Shown piece after piece: positions 46,621-55,220 of a DNA stretch of 64,000 bases (within the stretch, counting starts at the first letter, position 1; each line of letters starts with the position of its first letter). The translations under genes were made by a program, and so were the position numbers. The stretch is from Rhizobium sp. L43. Its GTDB lineage: Bacteria; Pseudomonadota; Alphaproteobacteria; Rhizobiales; Rhizobiaceae. The DNA is taken from assembly GCF_002531725.1 (NCBI RefSeq), contig NZ_NWSQ01000012.1, positions 124,001 through 188,000 on the forward strand. The letters are read 5' to 3'. The notes under the pieces were generated by a model. The model was given only the letters and a program-made list of their open reading frames with translations, searched no databases and was not told where the DNA came from.

Positions 46621-47868
46621 TCAGACGGCCGGGTTCTGCTGTTGGAAGAGACGGCCCTTCTCGGCGATCAGCACGAAGACCAGCCCGATGATCGACACAG
46701 TGAAATAGCCGGCGACCATCGGCAGCGCGGTGCCGTCGAAGGCCTGGCCGATGCCGGCGCCGATGAGGGCGCCGCCGACCGTGCTCATGAAGCCGAGGAC
46801 GGAAGAGGCGGTGCCGGCGACATGGCCGAGTGGCTCCATGGCGAGCGAGTTGAAGTTCGAGCCGATCCAGCCGAACTGGAACATAGCAAGGCCGAAGAAG
46901 GAGATGAACAGCGCGAAGGGCATCGGCTCGGCGCTTGCCATCTGGACGATCAACCAGATCGTGTTGATGGCGATAAAGCCGATGAGCGAACCGTGCGACA
47001 GGCGGCGCATGCCGAGCTTGCCGACAAAGCGCGAATTGAAGAAGGACGACAGCGACATGAAGATCGCCACGCCGGCGAAGGCGAAGGGGAAATAAACGCC
47101 GAGATCGTAGATGCCGACATAGACCTGCTGGGCGGAGTTGATGAAGCCGAACAGCGCACCGAAGATGAAGGTGCTGGCAATGGTGTAGCAGAGCGCCATG
47201 CGATTGGTCAGCACCAGCTTGAAGGCGCCGAAGATCGAGCGGGCGGTGAAGGGGCGGACATTGCCGGGATGCAGGGTTTCCGGCAGACGCAGATAGGCCC
47301 AGACGGCGATAGCAGTCGCCATTGCGGCGATGAAGAGGAAGATCAGATGCCAGTTGCCGAAGAACATGACGATCTGGCCGGTGCCGGGCGCAATCACCGG
47401 CACGATCATGAAGACCATCATGATCAGCGACATGACTTCGGCCATCTGCCGGCCGCCATAGATATCGCGGACAATGGAGACGGTGATGACGCGCGTTGCC
47501 GCCGAACCGACGCCCTGAACGAAGCGCAGGGCGAGCAAGCCTGCGAAGGAGGGGACGAAGACGATACTGATGGCGGAGAGAATGTAGATGACCAGACCGA
47601 TCAGAAGCGGCGTGCGGCGGCCGAAACGGTCAGACAGCGGTCCGTAGAACAGCTGGGCGCAGCCGAAGCCGAGCAGATAGGTGGAGACGACGAATTGACG
47701 ATGATTCTCGCTCTCGACGCCCAGGCTCGCGCCGATCTGCTGCAGGGCGGGCAGCATGATATCGATCGCCAGAGAGTTGACGGCCATCAGGAAGGCGGCG
47801 AGCGCGATAAACTCTCGCCTGCCCATGGGCAGGCGGCCCGCGGACACGGCTTGTGATGAATCTGTCAC
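46621..47868 (-). CDS. Bcr/CflA-type MFS multidrug exporter (copy 2)
   Basis: A 415-residue protein with 12 transmembrane helices and the motif GPLSDRFGRRTPLLIG after AVNSLAIDIMLPALQQIGASLG. It is a diverged paralogue of the next gene downstream. GTG at 47868 is taken as the start, with GGGA 8 bases upstream; an internal ATG at codon 15 (MGRREF) is an alternative that gives the usual shorter N-terminus. It is the first gene of the pair on the minus strand. Confidence 0.88.
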   Translation of the reverse strand: MTDSSQAVSAGRLPMGRREFIALAAFLMAVNSLAIDIMLPALQQIGASLGVESENHRQFVVSTYLLGFGCAQLFYGPLSDRFGRRTPLLIGLVIYILSAISIVFVPSFAGLLALRFVQGVGSAATRVITVSIVRDIYGGRQMAEVMSLIMMVFMIVPVIAPGTGQIVMFFGNWHLIFLFIAAMATAIAVWAYLRLPETLHPGNVRPFTARSIFGAFKLVLTNRMALCYTIASTFIFGALFGFINSAQQVYVGIYDLGVYFPFAFAGVAIFMSLSSFFNSRFVGKLGMRRLSHGSLIGFIAINTIWLIVQMASAEPMPFALFISFFGLAMFQFGWIGSNFNSLAMEPLGHVAGTASSVLGFMSTVGGALIGAGIGQAFDGTALPMVAGYFTVSIIGLVFVLIAEKGRLFQQQNPAV

Positions 47869-47940
47869 AATGAAATTCCCATAAACAGGCTAAGGCGCTG
47901 CTGGCCGCAGCGCCTCGGACTCAAGATTACAGATTTGGAA

Positions 47941-47958
47941 ACCGGGCGAACGCCCGGT
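47941..47958 (-). terminator. Hairpin downstream of grxD
   Basis: On the minus strand ACCGGGCG-TT-CGCCCGGT forms a perfect 8-bp stem, followed by TTTCC. It lies 6 bases after the grxD stop and before the transporter promoter. The short T-run makes it a modest terminator. Confidence 0.5.
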
Positions 47959-47964
47959 GACCTG

Positions 47965-48300
47965 TCAGGCGGCGCCGCGCACGGTGATGCCGTTTTCCTG
48001 GAGATGCTGCTGCAGTTCACCGGCCTGGAACATTTCCCGGACGATGTCACAGCCGCCGACGAACTCACCCTTTACGTAAAGCTGCGGGATTGTCGGCCAG
48101 TTGGAATAATCCTTGATGCCCTGGCGGATTTCCGAATCGGCGAGCACGTTGACGCTCTTGTAGTCGACACCGATGTAATCGAGAATCTGCACGACCTGAC
48201 CGGAGAAACCGCACTGCGGAAACTGCGGCGTGCCCTTCATGAAGAGGACGACGTCGTTGTTCTTGATTTCGTTGTCGATGAATTCGTGAATACCGCTCAT
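47965..48300 (-). CDS. grxD: Monothiol glutaredoxin
   Basis: A 111-residue CGFS-type glutaredoxin. The active site is PQCGFS with Cys30, and the glutathione pocket shows WPTIPQLYVKGEFVGGCDIV. CGFS glutaredoxins carry a bridging 2Fe-2S cluster and pass it on, usually with a BolA partner. A bolA-like gene lies 2.1 kb upstream on the same strand, fitting a Grx-BolA module. The ATG at 48300 starts the usual N-terminus; the six-codon extension upstream is not used. Confidence 0.95.
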   Translation of the reverse strand: MSGIHEFIDNEIKNNDVVLFMKGTPQFPQCGFSGQVVQILDYIGVDYKSVNVLADSEIRQGIKDYSNWPTIPQLYVKGEFVGGCDIVREMFQAGELQQHLQENGITVRGAA

Positions 48301-48573
48301 GGGACCTGATCCTTTCAACAGGCGGGTTAAAGGCCCGCCGTTTCAATCGTTGACTTTAGATAGCATGCGGCGGCAGGAATTCCAGCCGCCCGAACCAAAA
48401 AAAGACCAATCTGGTCAGACCACTCCGGCATTGTTGCCGTCGCGTTACGGTTGCGGGCGAGACAGGCCTGGATCTGTCGGCTTTCCGCAGCGGTGAAATG
48501 GCTGAAATCCCAATGGTAAACGCGTCATCAGGCGGATCACGGCCGCCGACGCCCTTGCCGATGCCGAGGGAGC

Positions 48574-48804
48574 TCAGCTGCGCCGCTGGCGGCTCCGGCC
48601 GGCGGCGGTGCGGCGTTTGCTGACCTGTTTGCGGGCGGGTTTGCGCTTGGCCGCGGTCGTTTTGCGTGCAACCGTCGTCGTCGCGGCGGGGCGAATCTTG
48701 CGCCTGCTGCGCTTCGTCCTGACGCGGCCGGTGGTTTTCTTCAGGATTTCCTTCAGCACGCTGTCGACGACGCCTGATATCAATTCTTTGACAAGATCGG
48801 CCAC
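48574..48804 (-). CDS. Small Lys/Arg-rich histone-like protein
   Basis: A 76-residue very basic protein. Residues 1-24 are ordinary (MADLVKELISGVVDSVLKEILKK), and residues 25-76 are almost entirely Lys, Arg, Ala, Thr and Ser, with repeats such as KTTAAKRKPARKQVSKRRTAAG. The composition resembles histone H1-like and AlgP-type tails that bind DNA. Coding is supported by a GTG start with GGAGG 6 bases upstream, a full-length open frame and a hydrophobic helix at the front. The front helix could be a dimerisation or membrane-touching element. Function as a nucleoid protein is inference. Confidence 0.7.
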   Translation of the reverse strand: MADLVKELISGVVDSVLKEILKKTTGRVRTKRSRRKIRPAATTTVARKTTAAKRKPARKQVSKRRTAAGRSRQRRS

Positions 48805-48970
48805 AAAAACCCTCCGTTCGTGGTGGAAACGACATGGGTACTATTGAATTCCGGAAGGGTTCGGTTAGCAAGACGGCTTCGAGACCATAGCTGCTTTTTC
48901 GCCGACATGAGCGGCGCGGCAGCCGGATCGTATACAACATGCCGGCCATTTGGGCCGGCCGGAAGGTGGA

Positions 48971-50137
48971 ATGAAACTGATCGAGAAGCGGGTCGTCCTG
49001 CATTTTCCGGGCTTCGAGCCGCTTGACGGTGTCGCCCACAGGGCGCGCTACGAACGCTCTGCCCGGCAGAGTGCCGCCGTCTGGGGTTATTCGGTTGAGA
49101 CGGGGGCGCCTGAGGCGGGAAGCGATCCCCTCAGTTTCGAAGTGACGACGGATAGCGGGGCGGAGCCCGGTTCCCCCAGCTGGCGGACGAAGAGCCGGAT
49201 CCACATGGTCGATCACGACGGGTTTGTGCGCAAGCTGCGCAGCGGCAACACACTGAGCCAGATCATTGCGGGTTTTCGAAGCTGCGCTCAGATCATGCTG
49301 GGAGGCGGCATGTGGGGATATTTCCGCCATGCCTGGCGCTTCGGCCTGTTCTTCCTTTTTCCTTTCCTGCTGACGGCGCTGGCGATTGCGCTGACGGTGC
49401 AGATCACCGTGCTGCCCTATGCTCTCGGTTTTTCGCCTTGGCACATGCTCTGGAGCGGACCGCTGGCGCTCTGCTTCTTCATTTTCGTCTTCCTGCCCTT
49501 TTCCGAACGTTTCCATACGCTGCATCTCTTTGCCGATTGGAAAATGGCGGTGGCGCTCGGCCGCATGGATCGGAAGGATTTCAACGACTGGCTGGAAGAC
49601 CGGGCGACTGCCGTGCGCAAAGCGCTTGATGAGGAGGCGGACGAATATGTGATTTCTTCGCACAGCATGGGGTCGAGCGTTGCCGCCCATGTCATCGGCA
49701 TATTGCTGGAAAGGGAGCCCGAGATCTTCAACGGCAAGCGCGTGGTGTTTGCCACACTCGGCAGCGCCATCCTGCAATGCGCGCTGCTGTCATCGGCGAC
49801 GCTGCTGCGCGCCCGCGTCGCGCTGATCGCCCGCTGTCCCGCGATCTCCTGGCTCGACGTGCAGTGCCTGACGGATTCGATCAATTTCTACAAGGTGCCG
49901 GTCGTCGCCGTCTGCGGCCATGCGGATGCACCTCAGGCAAAGATGATCCTGATCCGCGTCAAGCAGATGCTGACGCGCGAGCACTATCGCAAGATCCGCA
50001 AGGATCAGCTGCGCGTCCACCGGCAATATGTGCTGGGGCCTGATATGAAGGGGTCCTTCGATTTCACGCTGATGACATCAGGTCCGATGCCGGCCTCGGT
50101 CTTTGCGAGTGCGGATGAGAAGAGGATGCCGGGGTGA
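48971..50137 (+). CDS. Membrane protein with alpha/beta-hydrolase-like motif
   Basis: A 388-residue protein. The front (residues 1-100) starts with MKLIEKRVVLHFPGFEPL, reminiscent of hydrolase N-termini. Two transmembrane helices lie at about residues 122-146 and 158-180. A nucleophile-elbow-like YVISSHSMGSSVAAHVIG near residue 235 (S/G-H-S-M-G) and GKRVVFATLGSAI follow, then VPVVAVCGHADAPQAKMI near the C-terminus. These fit a membrane-bound serine hydrolase or esterase, but the catalytic acid and base are not clear. The ATG at 48971 has AAGGTGGA right upstream. I do not know the substrate. Confidence 0.75.
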   Translation: MKLIEKRVVLHFPGFEPLDGVAHRARYERSARQSAAVWGYSVETGAPEAGSDPLSFEVTTDSGAEPGSPSWRTKSRIHMVDHDGFVRKLRSGNTLSQIIAGFRSCAQIMLGGGMWGYFRHAWRFGLFFLFPFLLTALAIALTVQITVLPYALGFSPWHMLWSGPLALCFFIFVFLPFSERFHTLHLFADWKMAVALGRMDRKDFNDWLEDRATAVRKALDEEADEYVISSHSMGSSVAAHVIGILLEREPEIFNGKRVVFATLGSAILQCALLSSATLLRARVALIARCPAISWLDVQCLTDSINFYKVPVVAVCGHADAPQAKMILIRVKQMLTREHYRKIRKDQLRVHRQYVLGPDMKGSFDFTLMTSGPMPASVFASADEKRMPG

Positions 50138-50192
50138 GGGGTGGGTTATCTGCGGGGCTTGCTCTGCTATCTGCGTGGCATCCGTGAATAGC

Positions 50193-50297
50193 GGGCATGG
50201 ATCCTCGGCTCAAGGCCGAGGATGACGGAGAGCGGGGTTGGCGCCCTGCCAAACTCGCTGTCGGCGCACCTCGGCCTTGAGCCGAGGATCCACGCCC
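50193..50297. repeat. Inverted-repeat intergenic element
   Basis: Left arm GGGCATGGATCCTCGGCTCA (50193 on) and right arm (50269-50297) are 29-base inverted copies with one mismatch (GCATGG / GCGTGG). Each arm carries an internal hairpin CCTCGGCTCAAGGCCGAGG. The style resembles dispersed REP/RIME-like palindromes. It sits between the 3' ends of the hydrolase-like gene and bolA. Confidence 0.75.
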
Positions 50298-50413
50298 GGT
50301 TGATGGATACCGATATGGATGCCCGAGGCAAGCCACCTAGGCGTTAGCTGGGTGTCGACGTGCGATGGCGCGCCGTCTCACGGCCAGTGGAGCATTCCAA
50401 TACCGACAAAACT

Positions 50414-50647
50414 CTATTCCGGCGCCGAAGTCTGCAGGGCGAGGGCGTGCAGTATGCCGCCCATGTTGCCCTTCAGCGCCTCGTAGACCATCTGGTGCTG
50501 CTGCACGCGGCTCTTGCCGCGGAAGACTTCGGCGACGACCTCGGCGGCGTAGTGATCGCCGTCGCCCGCCAGATCGCGGATCGTCACCTTGGCACCGGGA
50601 ATCCCAGCCTTGATCATGTCTTCGATATCGCCGGGTTTCATGGCCAT
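50414..50647 (-). CDS. BolA family protein
   Basis: A 77-residue protein of the BolA fold, with GDIEDMIKAGIPGAKVTIRDL, DHYAAEVVAEVFRGKSRVQQHQMVYEALKGNMGG and a conserved histidine in the RVQQHQMV helix that contacts a shared 2Fe-2S cluster. It is very likely the partner of GrxD, encoded 2.1 kb downstream on the same strand. AGGAGTAACGATC before the ATG at 50647 is an excellent ribosome site. The gene starts 19 bases after the purL stop, so it is probably read from the purL transcript. Confidence 0.93.
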   Translation of the reverse strand: MAMKPGDIEDMIKAGIPGAKVTIRDLAGDGDHYAAEVVAEVFRGKSRVQQHQMVYEALKGNMGGILHALALQTSAPE

Positions 50648-50666
50648 GATCGTTACTCCTTGCGCA

Positions 50667-52898
50667 TCATTCCGCGGCCAGTTCGCCGCGGCCTTCCATG
50701 AAATCAGGGAACCACGATTCATGGGCATCGCGCAATTGCTGAATCGGCAGCGAAATGAGATCGCCGACCACGAGCGCCGTTCCCTCTACCGTGCCGAGGC
50801 GGCGGAAGGGAACTCCGGCGCCTTCGGCATTGGCGCAGACGAAATCGGCGACATCGCTCGGTACCGTCAGCACGTAGCGAGCCTGGTCCTCGCCGAAGAG
50901 CAGCGCATGCGGGGCACCCTTGCCTTCGCCGAGATCGATCGCCAGACCCTTGTCTGACGCCATCGCCATTTCCGCAAGCGCGACTGCGAGACCGCCCGAA
51001 GAAATGTCGTGGCAGGCGGTCGCCTGGCCGTTGCGGATGACGGAGCGGACGAAATCACCGTTGCGGCGCTCGGCAAACAGATCCACCTCGGGTGCTGGGC
51101 CGTCGCGGCTGGAAAGCACGTCTCTGAGATAGACGGATTGGCCGAGATGGCTGCCGTCTACACCGATCATGATGACCTTGTCGCCGTCATCGGCGCTGCC
51201 GATGCGGACCATCTTGCGCCAGTCCGGCAGCAGGCCGACGCCTGCGATTGTCGGGGTCGGAAGGATGGCGACGCCGTTGGTCTCGTTGTAGAGCGAGACG
51301 TTGCCGGAGACGATCGGGAAGTCGAGCGCGCGGCAGGCTTCGCCGATGCCCTTCACCGCCTGAACGAACTGGCCCATGATCTCGGGCTTTTCGGGATTGC
51401 CAAAGTTGAGATTGTCGGTGGCGGCGAGTGGTTCGGCGCCTGTCGCGGTGATGTTGCGCCAGCATTCGGCAACCGCCTGCTTGCCGCCTTCAAAGGGATC
51501 GGCCTCGACATAACGCGGGGTGACGTCGGAGGAGAAGGCGAGCGCCTTGCTGGCATGGCCGTCGACGCGCACCACGCCGGCATCGCCGCCCGGAAGCTGC
51601 AGCGAATTGCCCTGGATCAGCGTGTCATACTGCTCGTAGACCCAGCGGCGGCTCGACTGGTTGGCGGAGCCGACGAGCTGCAGCAGTGCCTGGCCATAAT
51701 CTTCGGGGGCGGCGACGAGATTTGCGGGCAGCGGGGCATGCTTGCCGGATTCGCGCCAGGGGCGATCATATTCCGGCGCCTGGTCGCCGAGATCCTTGAT
51801 CGGCAGGTTCGCGACTTCTTCGCCCTGGTGCATGACGCGGAAGCGCAGGTCGTCGGTCGTCTTGCCGACGATCGCGAAATCGAGGCCCCATTTGACAAAG
51901 ATCGCCTTGGCTTCCTCTTCCTTTTCCGGCTGCAGCACCATGAGCATGCGCTCCTGGCTTTCCGACAGCATCATTTCGTAAGCCGTCATCCGCTCTTCGC
52001 GGACCGGCACCTTGTCGAGTTCGAGCAGGATGCCGAGGTCGCCCTTGGCGCCCATTTCGACGGCCGAGCAGGTGAGGCCCGCCGCACCCATGTCCTGAAT
52101 GGCGATGACGGCGCCGGTCTGCATCAGCTCGAGGCAGGCTTCCAGCAGGCACTTTTCGGTGAAGGGGTCGCCGACCTGAACCGTCGGGCGCTTTTCCTCG
52201 ATCGATTCGTCGAATTCGGCCGAGGCCATCGTCGCACCGCCGACGCCGTCGCGGCCGGTCTTGGCGCCGAGATAGACGACGGGCAAGCCGACGCCCTTGG
52301 CTTCGGACAGAAAGATGGCGTTGGATTTGGCGATGCCGGCGGCAAAGGCGTTGACGAGGATGTTGCCGTTATAGCGGGCGTCGAACTCGACTTCGCCGCC
52401 GACCGTCGGCACGCCGAAGGAATTGCCGTAGCCGCCGACGCCGGAGACGACGCCGGAGACGAGATGGCGGGTCTTCGGGTGATCGGGTTCGCCGAAGCGC
52501 AGCGCATTCATTGCGGCGATCGGGCGGGCGCCCATGGTGAAGACGTCGCGCAGAATGCCGCCGACGCCGGTTGCAGCACCCTGGTACGGTTCGATGTAGG
52601 AGGGGTGATTGTGGCTCTCCATCTTGAAGACGACGCAATCGCCGTCATCGATATCTACCACGCCAGCATTCTCGCCGGGGCCTTGGATGACGCGCGGCCC
52701 CTTGGTTGGCAGCGTGCGCAGCCATTTCTTCGAGGATTTGTAGGAGCAGTGCTCGTTCCACATGGCCGAGAAGATGCCGAGTTCGGTGAAAGTCGGTTCG
52801 CGGCCGATCAGATCCAGAATGCGCTGATACTCGTCCGGCTTCAGGCCATGGCTTGCAATGAGTTCCGGCGTGATCGGGATGGTGTTTGGAATGGTCAT
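50667..52898 (-). CDS. purL: Phosphoribosylformylglycinamidine synthase subunit PurL
   Basis: A 743-residue small-type PurL, the synthetase subunit that works with PurS and PurQ (both in this window). Signatures include MWNEHCSYKSSKKWL, the ATP/glycine loop HNHPSYIEPYQGAATGVGGILRDVF, GVPTVGGEVEF, and the late NETNGVAILPTPTIAGVG segment. It turns FGAR into FGAM in purine synthesis. A BolA gene follows directly. purQ, purS and purC lie several kb upstream on the same strand but separated from purL by unrelated genes, so purL has its own promoter. Confidence 0.97.
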   Translation of the reverse strand: MTIPNTIPITPELIASHGLKPDEYQRILDLIGREPTFTELGIFSAMWNEHCSYKSSKKWLRTLPTKGPRVIQGPGENAGVVDIDDGDCVVFKMESHNHPSYIEPYQGAATGVGGILRDVFTMGARPIAAMNALRFGEPDHPKTRHLVSGVVSGVGGYGNSFGVPTVGGEVEFDARYNGNILVNAFAAGIAKSNAIFLSEAKGVGLPVVYLGAKTGRDGVGGATMASAEFDESIEEKRPTVQVGDPFTEKCLLEACLELMQTGAVIAIQDMGAAGLTCSAVEMGAKGDLGILLELDKVPVREERMTAYEMMLSESQERMLMVLQPEKEEEAKAIFVKWGLDFAIVGKTTDDLRFRVMHQGEEVANLPIKDLGDQAPEYDRPWRESGKHAPLPANLVAAPEDYGQALLQLVGSANQSSRRWVYEQYDTLIQGNSLQLPGGDAGVVRVDGHASKALAFSSDVTPRYVEADPFEGGKQAVAECWRNITATGAEPLAATDNLNFGNPEKPEIMGQFVQAVKGIGEACRALDFPIVSGNVSLYNETNGVAILPTPTIAGVGLLPDWRKMVRIGSADDGDKVIMIGVDGSHLGQSVYLRDVLSSRDGPAPEVDLFAERRNGDFVRSVIRNGQATACHDISSGGLAVALAEMAMASDKGLAIDLGEGKGAPHALLFGEDQARYVLTVPSDVADFVCANAEGAGVPFRRLGTVEGTALVVGDLISLPIQQLRDAHESWFPDFMEGRGELAAE

Positions 52899-52967
52899 GA
52901 GCGGAAAGTCCCTGGCGCGTTTTGCGCTGTCTTTAGCTTATGTAGCGGCGGCGCGCGACAGGAAAAT

Positions 52968-52991
52968 GCCCGCCGTCAACAGAGGGCGGGC
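52968..52991 (-). terminator. Hairpin after the pagL-like gene
   Basis: GCCCGCC (52968-52974) and GGCGGGC (52985-52991) pair around ten bases. On the minus strand ATTTTCC follows, and on the plus strand AGACTTTTT, so it may act in both directions. It is 28 bases past the pagL-like stop. Confidence 0.6.
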
Positions 52992-53019
52992 AGACTTTTT
53001 AAGCAAAAGGGGCAATCGA

Positions 53020-53598
53020 TCAGAACTTGTAGCCGATCTGCAGGCCGGCGCGCGTCATGCCGTCGTTCGGGCCGTCGCAGAGATTGGCATGCGAGGAGTG
53101 GGCGATCTGGGCCATCACGTTCCAATTGCGGGTGAAACGGTAGCCGGCGCCGAGATATTCGTGAAACAGGACGCGACAGCCGAGTTCCGGGCCGTCACCA
53201 TCGCCCTCGAGATCGCCGGTATGGATGACGCCGCCGAAGCCGGCTTCGGCAAAAAGCTTCTCGTTGAAATCGACCGTCCAGGTGAAGCCGGTGAAGAATT
53301 GGGTGGCCTCGCCGGAGGTGCCGATCGATGTGCCGAGATGGACACGGGGGTGCAGCAATTGCTGCTGCCAGCCGACCGCCTGATCGTAGCCGAAGGGATC
53401 GAAGAGGGCGGTAATTTCCGGAAAGACGCCGTTTTCCCGGGAATGGCCCGATTGTACCGAGGCCGATGCGCCGAAGCGCAGCTCATCGAATATCTGCTCG
53501 CCGGCCGTTGCCGAGCCCGCAACCAAAATGGCGGCTGCCGCTGCCAATGATGCCATACCCAAAAAACGCAACGCGATCTTTCCGAAGTCGACCCTCAT
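53020..53598 (-). CDS. PagL-like lipid A 3-O-deacylase (outer membrane)
   Basis: A 192-residue outer-membrane beta-barrel protein. The signal peptide is MRVDFGKIALRFLGMASLAAAAAILVAGSATAG. The C-terminal part has the PagL-type active-site segment AQIAHSSHANLC (His-x-Ser) and ends in a barrel terminus MTRAGLQIGYKF with terminal Phe. PagL removes the 3-O-acyl chain of lipid A; the same fold in rhizobia would affect their unusual lipid A. The third catalytic residue (Glu) is not obvious by eye, so activity is inferred only. The ATG at 53598 has AAAGGA upstream; an earlier in-frame start lacks a signal peptide at its front. Confidence 0.82.
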   Translation of the reverse strand: MRVDFGKIALRFLGMASLAAAAAILVAGSATAGEQIFDELRFGASASVQSGHSRENGVFPEITALFDPFGYDQAVGWQQQLLHPRVHLGTSIGTSGEATQFFTGFTWTVDFNEKLFAEAGFGGVIHTGDLEGDGDGPELGCRVLFHEYLGAGYRFTRNWNVMAQIAHSSHANLCDGPNDGMTRAGLQIGYKF

Positions 53599-53720
53599 TT
53601 GCTGTCCTTTGATTCGCGTCAGACGGGAACAACAAAGAGGTAACATGGAGGTTGAGTCGGTGAAGCGCTCCGAATTGGCTCCGACGTTTTTTCTGAATTA
53701 TGACGTGTATTTGCAACACG

Positions 53721-55139
53721 TCATATTTCGCCGTCATAGGCGGAGCCGCCATTTTCCAGCAACCGGCGCAGGATCATCAGGCCCGAGATCAGTTCCTGCC
53801 CTGTCTTTGGCGAGGAAAAACCGATGCGAACGCGATGATAGGGTCTTTCCCCGCGCGCTGCCTTGAACTCGTCCTCGTCGTCGACGAGCACGCCGTCGCG
53901 GAAGGCGGCATTCTTGAAGGTGCCTGACATCCAGGGTTCCGGCAGTTTCAGCCAGAGGAAGGGCGCGTGTATGTGCGATTCGAAATCGAATCCCTGCAAC
54001 TGTTCGCGGGCGAGACGGACGCGCCGGGAGAGTTCCTCAACACTTACCTTGCGGATCTCGTGCGCCGCGCCGCTTTCGACGAGGCGCGCGCAGGTCTCGG
54101 CCAGGATGAAGGGCAGGCCGCCGGTGATCATCCTGTGCGTCACCTTGATGCGCTGGGCAAAATGCGGCGGGCAGGCGACCCAGCCGCCGCGCACGCCGGC
54201 GGCGACCGATTTCGACAGGCCGTTGACGAGGAAGGTGCGATCGGGCGCAATGGAGGCCAGTAGTGGGGTATCGTCGTCAGCCATGCCGCCGTAGAGGTCG
54301 TCCTCGATCAGCCAGACACTGTGTTTCCTGGCGATTGCGGCGATGGCCACGCGCCGCTCATAGGGCATGATCGCCAGCGTCGGATTGTGCACGGTCGGCA
54401 TCAGGAAGGCGATCTTGGGATGCTGCTGCTGGCAGAGCCGCTCGAAATCCTCGGGGATCACGCCGAGCTCATCGGAATCGACCGTCAGTGTGCGGCGGCC
54501 GAGCAGACGGGCGCTGCGGCTGACCTGGGTATAGGTGAGATCCTCGAAGACAATCTTGTCGCCCGGCGCCGAAACGGCGGCGATGACGGCGATCGCTGCC
54601 GCATGGGCGCCGAGCGTCGGTACGATGTTTTCGACCTCCGGAGTCCAGCCGCTGCGGGCAAGCCACAGGCGGCCGGCCTCGAACCAGTTGCGCGGGAAAC
54701 TGCGGGAATAGGAGGAGATCTCGGAAAGATGCTGCTCGCCGATCTCGGCGAGGATGCCTGCTATGATCTTGCCCTGGCCGAGATCGGGCGCGGCTGTCGT
54801 GTCGAAGCGGATCTTGTCCGCCGGCGCATCCTGGACGCGGGTGCCGCCGAGCGACACGGTCAGCGGATCGATCTGCTCGCCGGGCGTGGTCTCCGAGCGG
54901 TTCAGCACATAGGTGCCGCGTCCGACTTCGCCGGCGACCAGGCCGCGCTCGTGCACCAACGCATAGGCGCGGCCGATCGTGCCGATCGTCACGCCGATGT
55001 CATAGGCAAGATTGCGCTGCGGCGGCAGTTTGCTGCCGGCGGGCAGGGCACCGCTCGATATGGCGGATTCGATGCTGTCTGCGAGCCGGAGATAGACCGG
55101 TCCGGAACCGCGGGAAATATCGGGAAGCCAATTTGTCAT
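53721..55139 (-). CDS. MocR-type regulator (GntR HTH + aminotransferase fold)
   Basis: A 472-residue fusion. Residues 1-75 are a GntR winged helix (GPVYLRLADSIESAISSGALPAGSKLPPQRNLAYDIGVTIGTIGRAYALVHERGL). From about residue 110 it is a class I aminotransferase-like domain with the pyridoxal-phosphate lysine in FLVNGLSKSVAAGVRGGW. MocR proteins use bound cofactor or aminoacyl ligands to control genes for vitamin B6, amino acid or rhizopine use. It is divergent from a DUF1127 gene; the region between them holds ATTGTAT direct repeats 17 bases apart, typical of MocR operators. The ATG at 55139 starts the winged helix. Confidence 0.9.
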   Translation of the reverse strand: MTNWLPDISRGSGPVYLRLADSIESAISSGALPAGSKLPPQRNLAYDIGVTIGTIGRAYALVHERGLVAGEVGRGTYVLNRSETTPGEQIDPLTVSLGGTRVQDAPADKIRFDTTAAPDLGQGKIIAGILAEIGEQHLSEISSYSRSFPRNWFEAGRLWLARSGWTPEVENIVPTLGAHAAAIAVIAAVSAPGDKIVFEDLTYTQVSRSARLLGRRTLTVDSDELGVIPEDFERLCQQQHPKIAFLMPTVHNPTLAIMPYERRVAIAAIARKHSVWLIEDDLYGGMADDDTPLLASIAPDRTFLVNGLSKSVAAGVRGGWVACPPHFAQRIKVTHRMITGGLPFILAETCARLVESGAAHEIRKVSVEELSRRVRLAREQLQGFDFESHIHAPFLWLKLPEPWMSGTFKNAAFRDGVLVDDEDEFKAARGERPYHRVRIGFSSPKTGQELISGLMILRRLLENGGSAYDGEI

Positions 55140-55146
55140 GGTGACA

Positions 55147-55170
55147 ATTGTATATATTGGCACATTGTAT
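55147..55170. promoter_or_regulatory. Direct repeats, probable MocR operator
   Basis: ATTGTAT occurs at 55147-55153 and again at 55164-55170, with a 17-base offset, in the 80-base gap between the MocR regulator and the DUF1127 gene. MocR proteins usually bind paired direct repeats beside their own gene. It may switch either or both directions. Confidence 0.5.
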
Positions 55171-55220
55171 CAGTCAAGCGTATGAGTCAATTCCAATGGT
55201 TGTCCAAAAGGATTCCTGGA

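Noticed and set aside
45281..47856. Plus-strand frames of 475 and 404 codons opposite the two exporters
   Set aside because: Asp/His/Gly-rich low-complexity composition is typical of antisense to membrane-protein codons; the minus-strand MFS motifs are decisive.
48404..48416. Palindrome GACCA-ATC-TGGTC upstream of grxD
   Set aside because: It is short, no cognate GntR-type regulator is adjacent, and chance occurrence is likely.
48356..49777. 473-codon minus-strand frame opposite the hydrolase-like gene
   Set aside because: It crosses intergenic sequence and the small basic gene, and has no ribosome site or family motif.
51009..53135. 708-codon plus-strand frame opposite purL
   Set aside because: purL signatures on the minus strand are unambiguous; the opposite frame has no recognisable domain.
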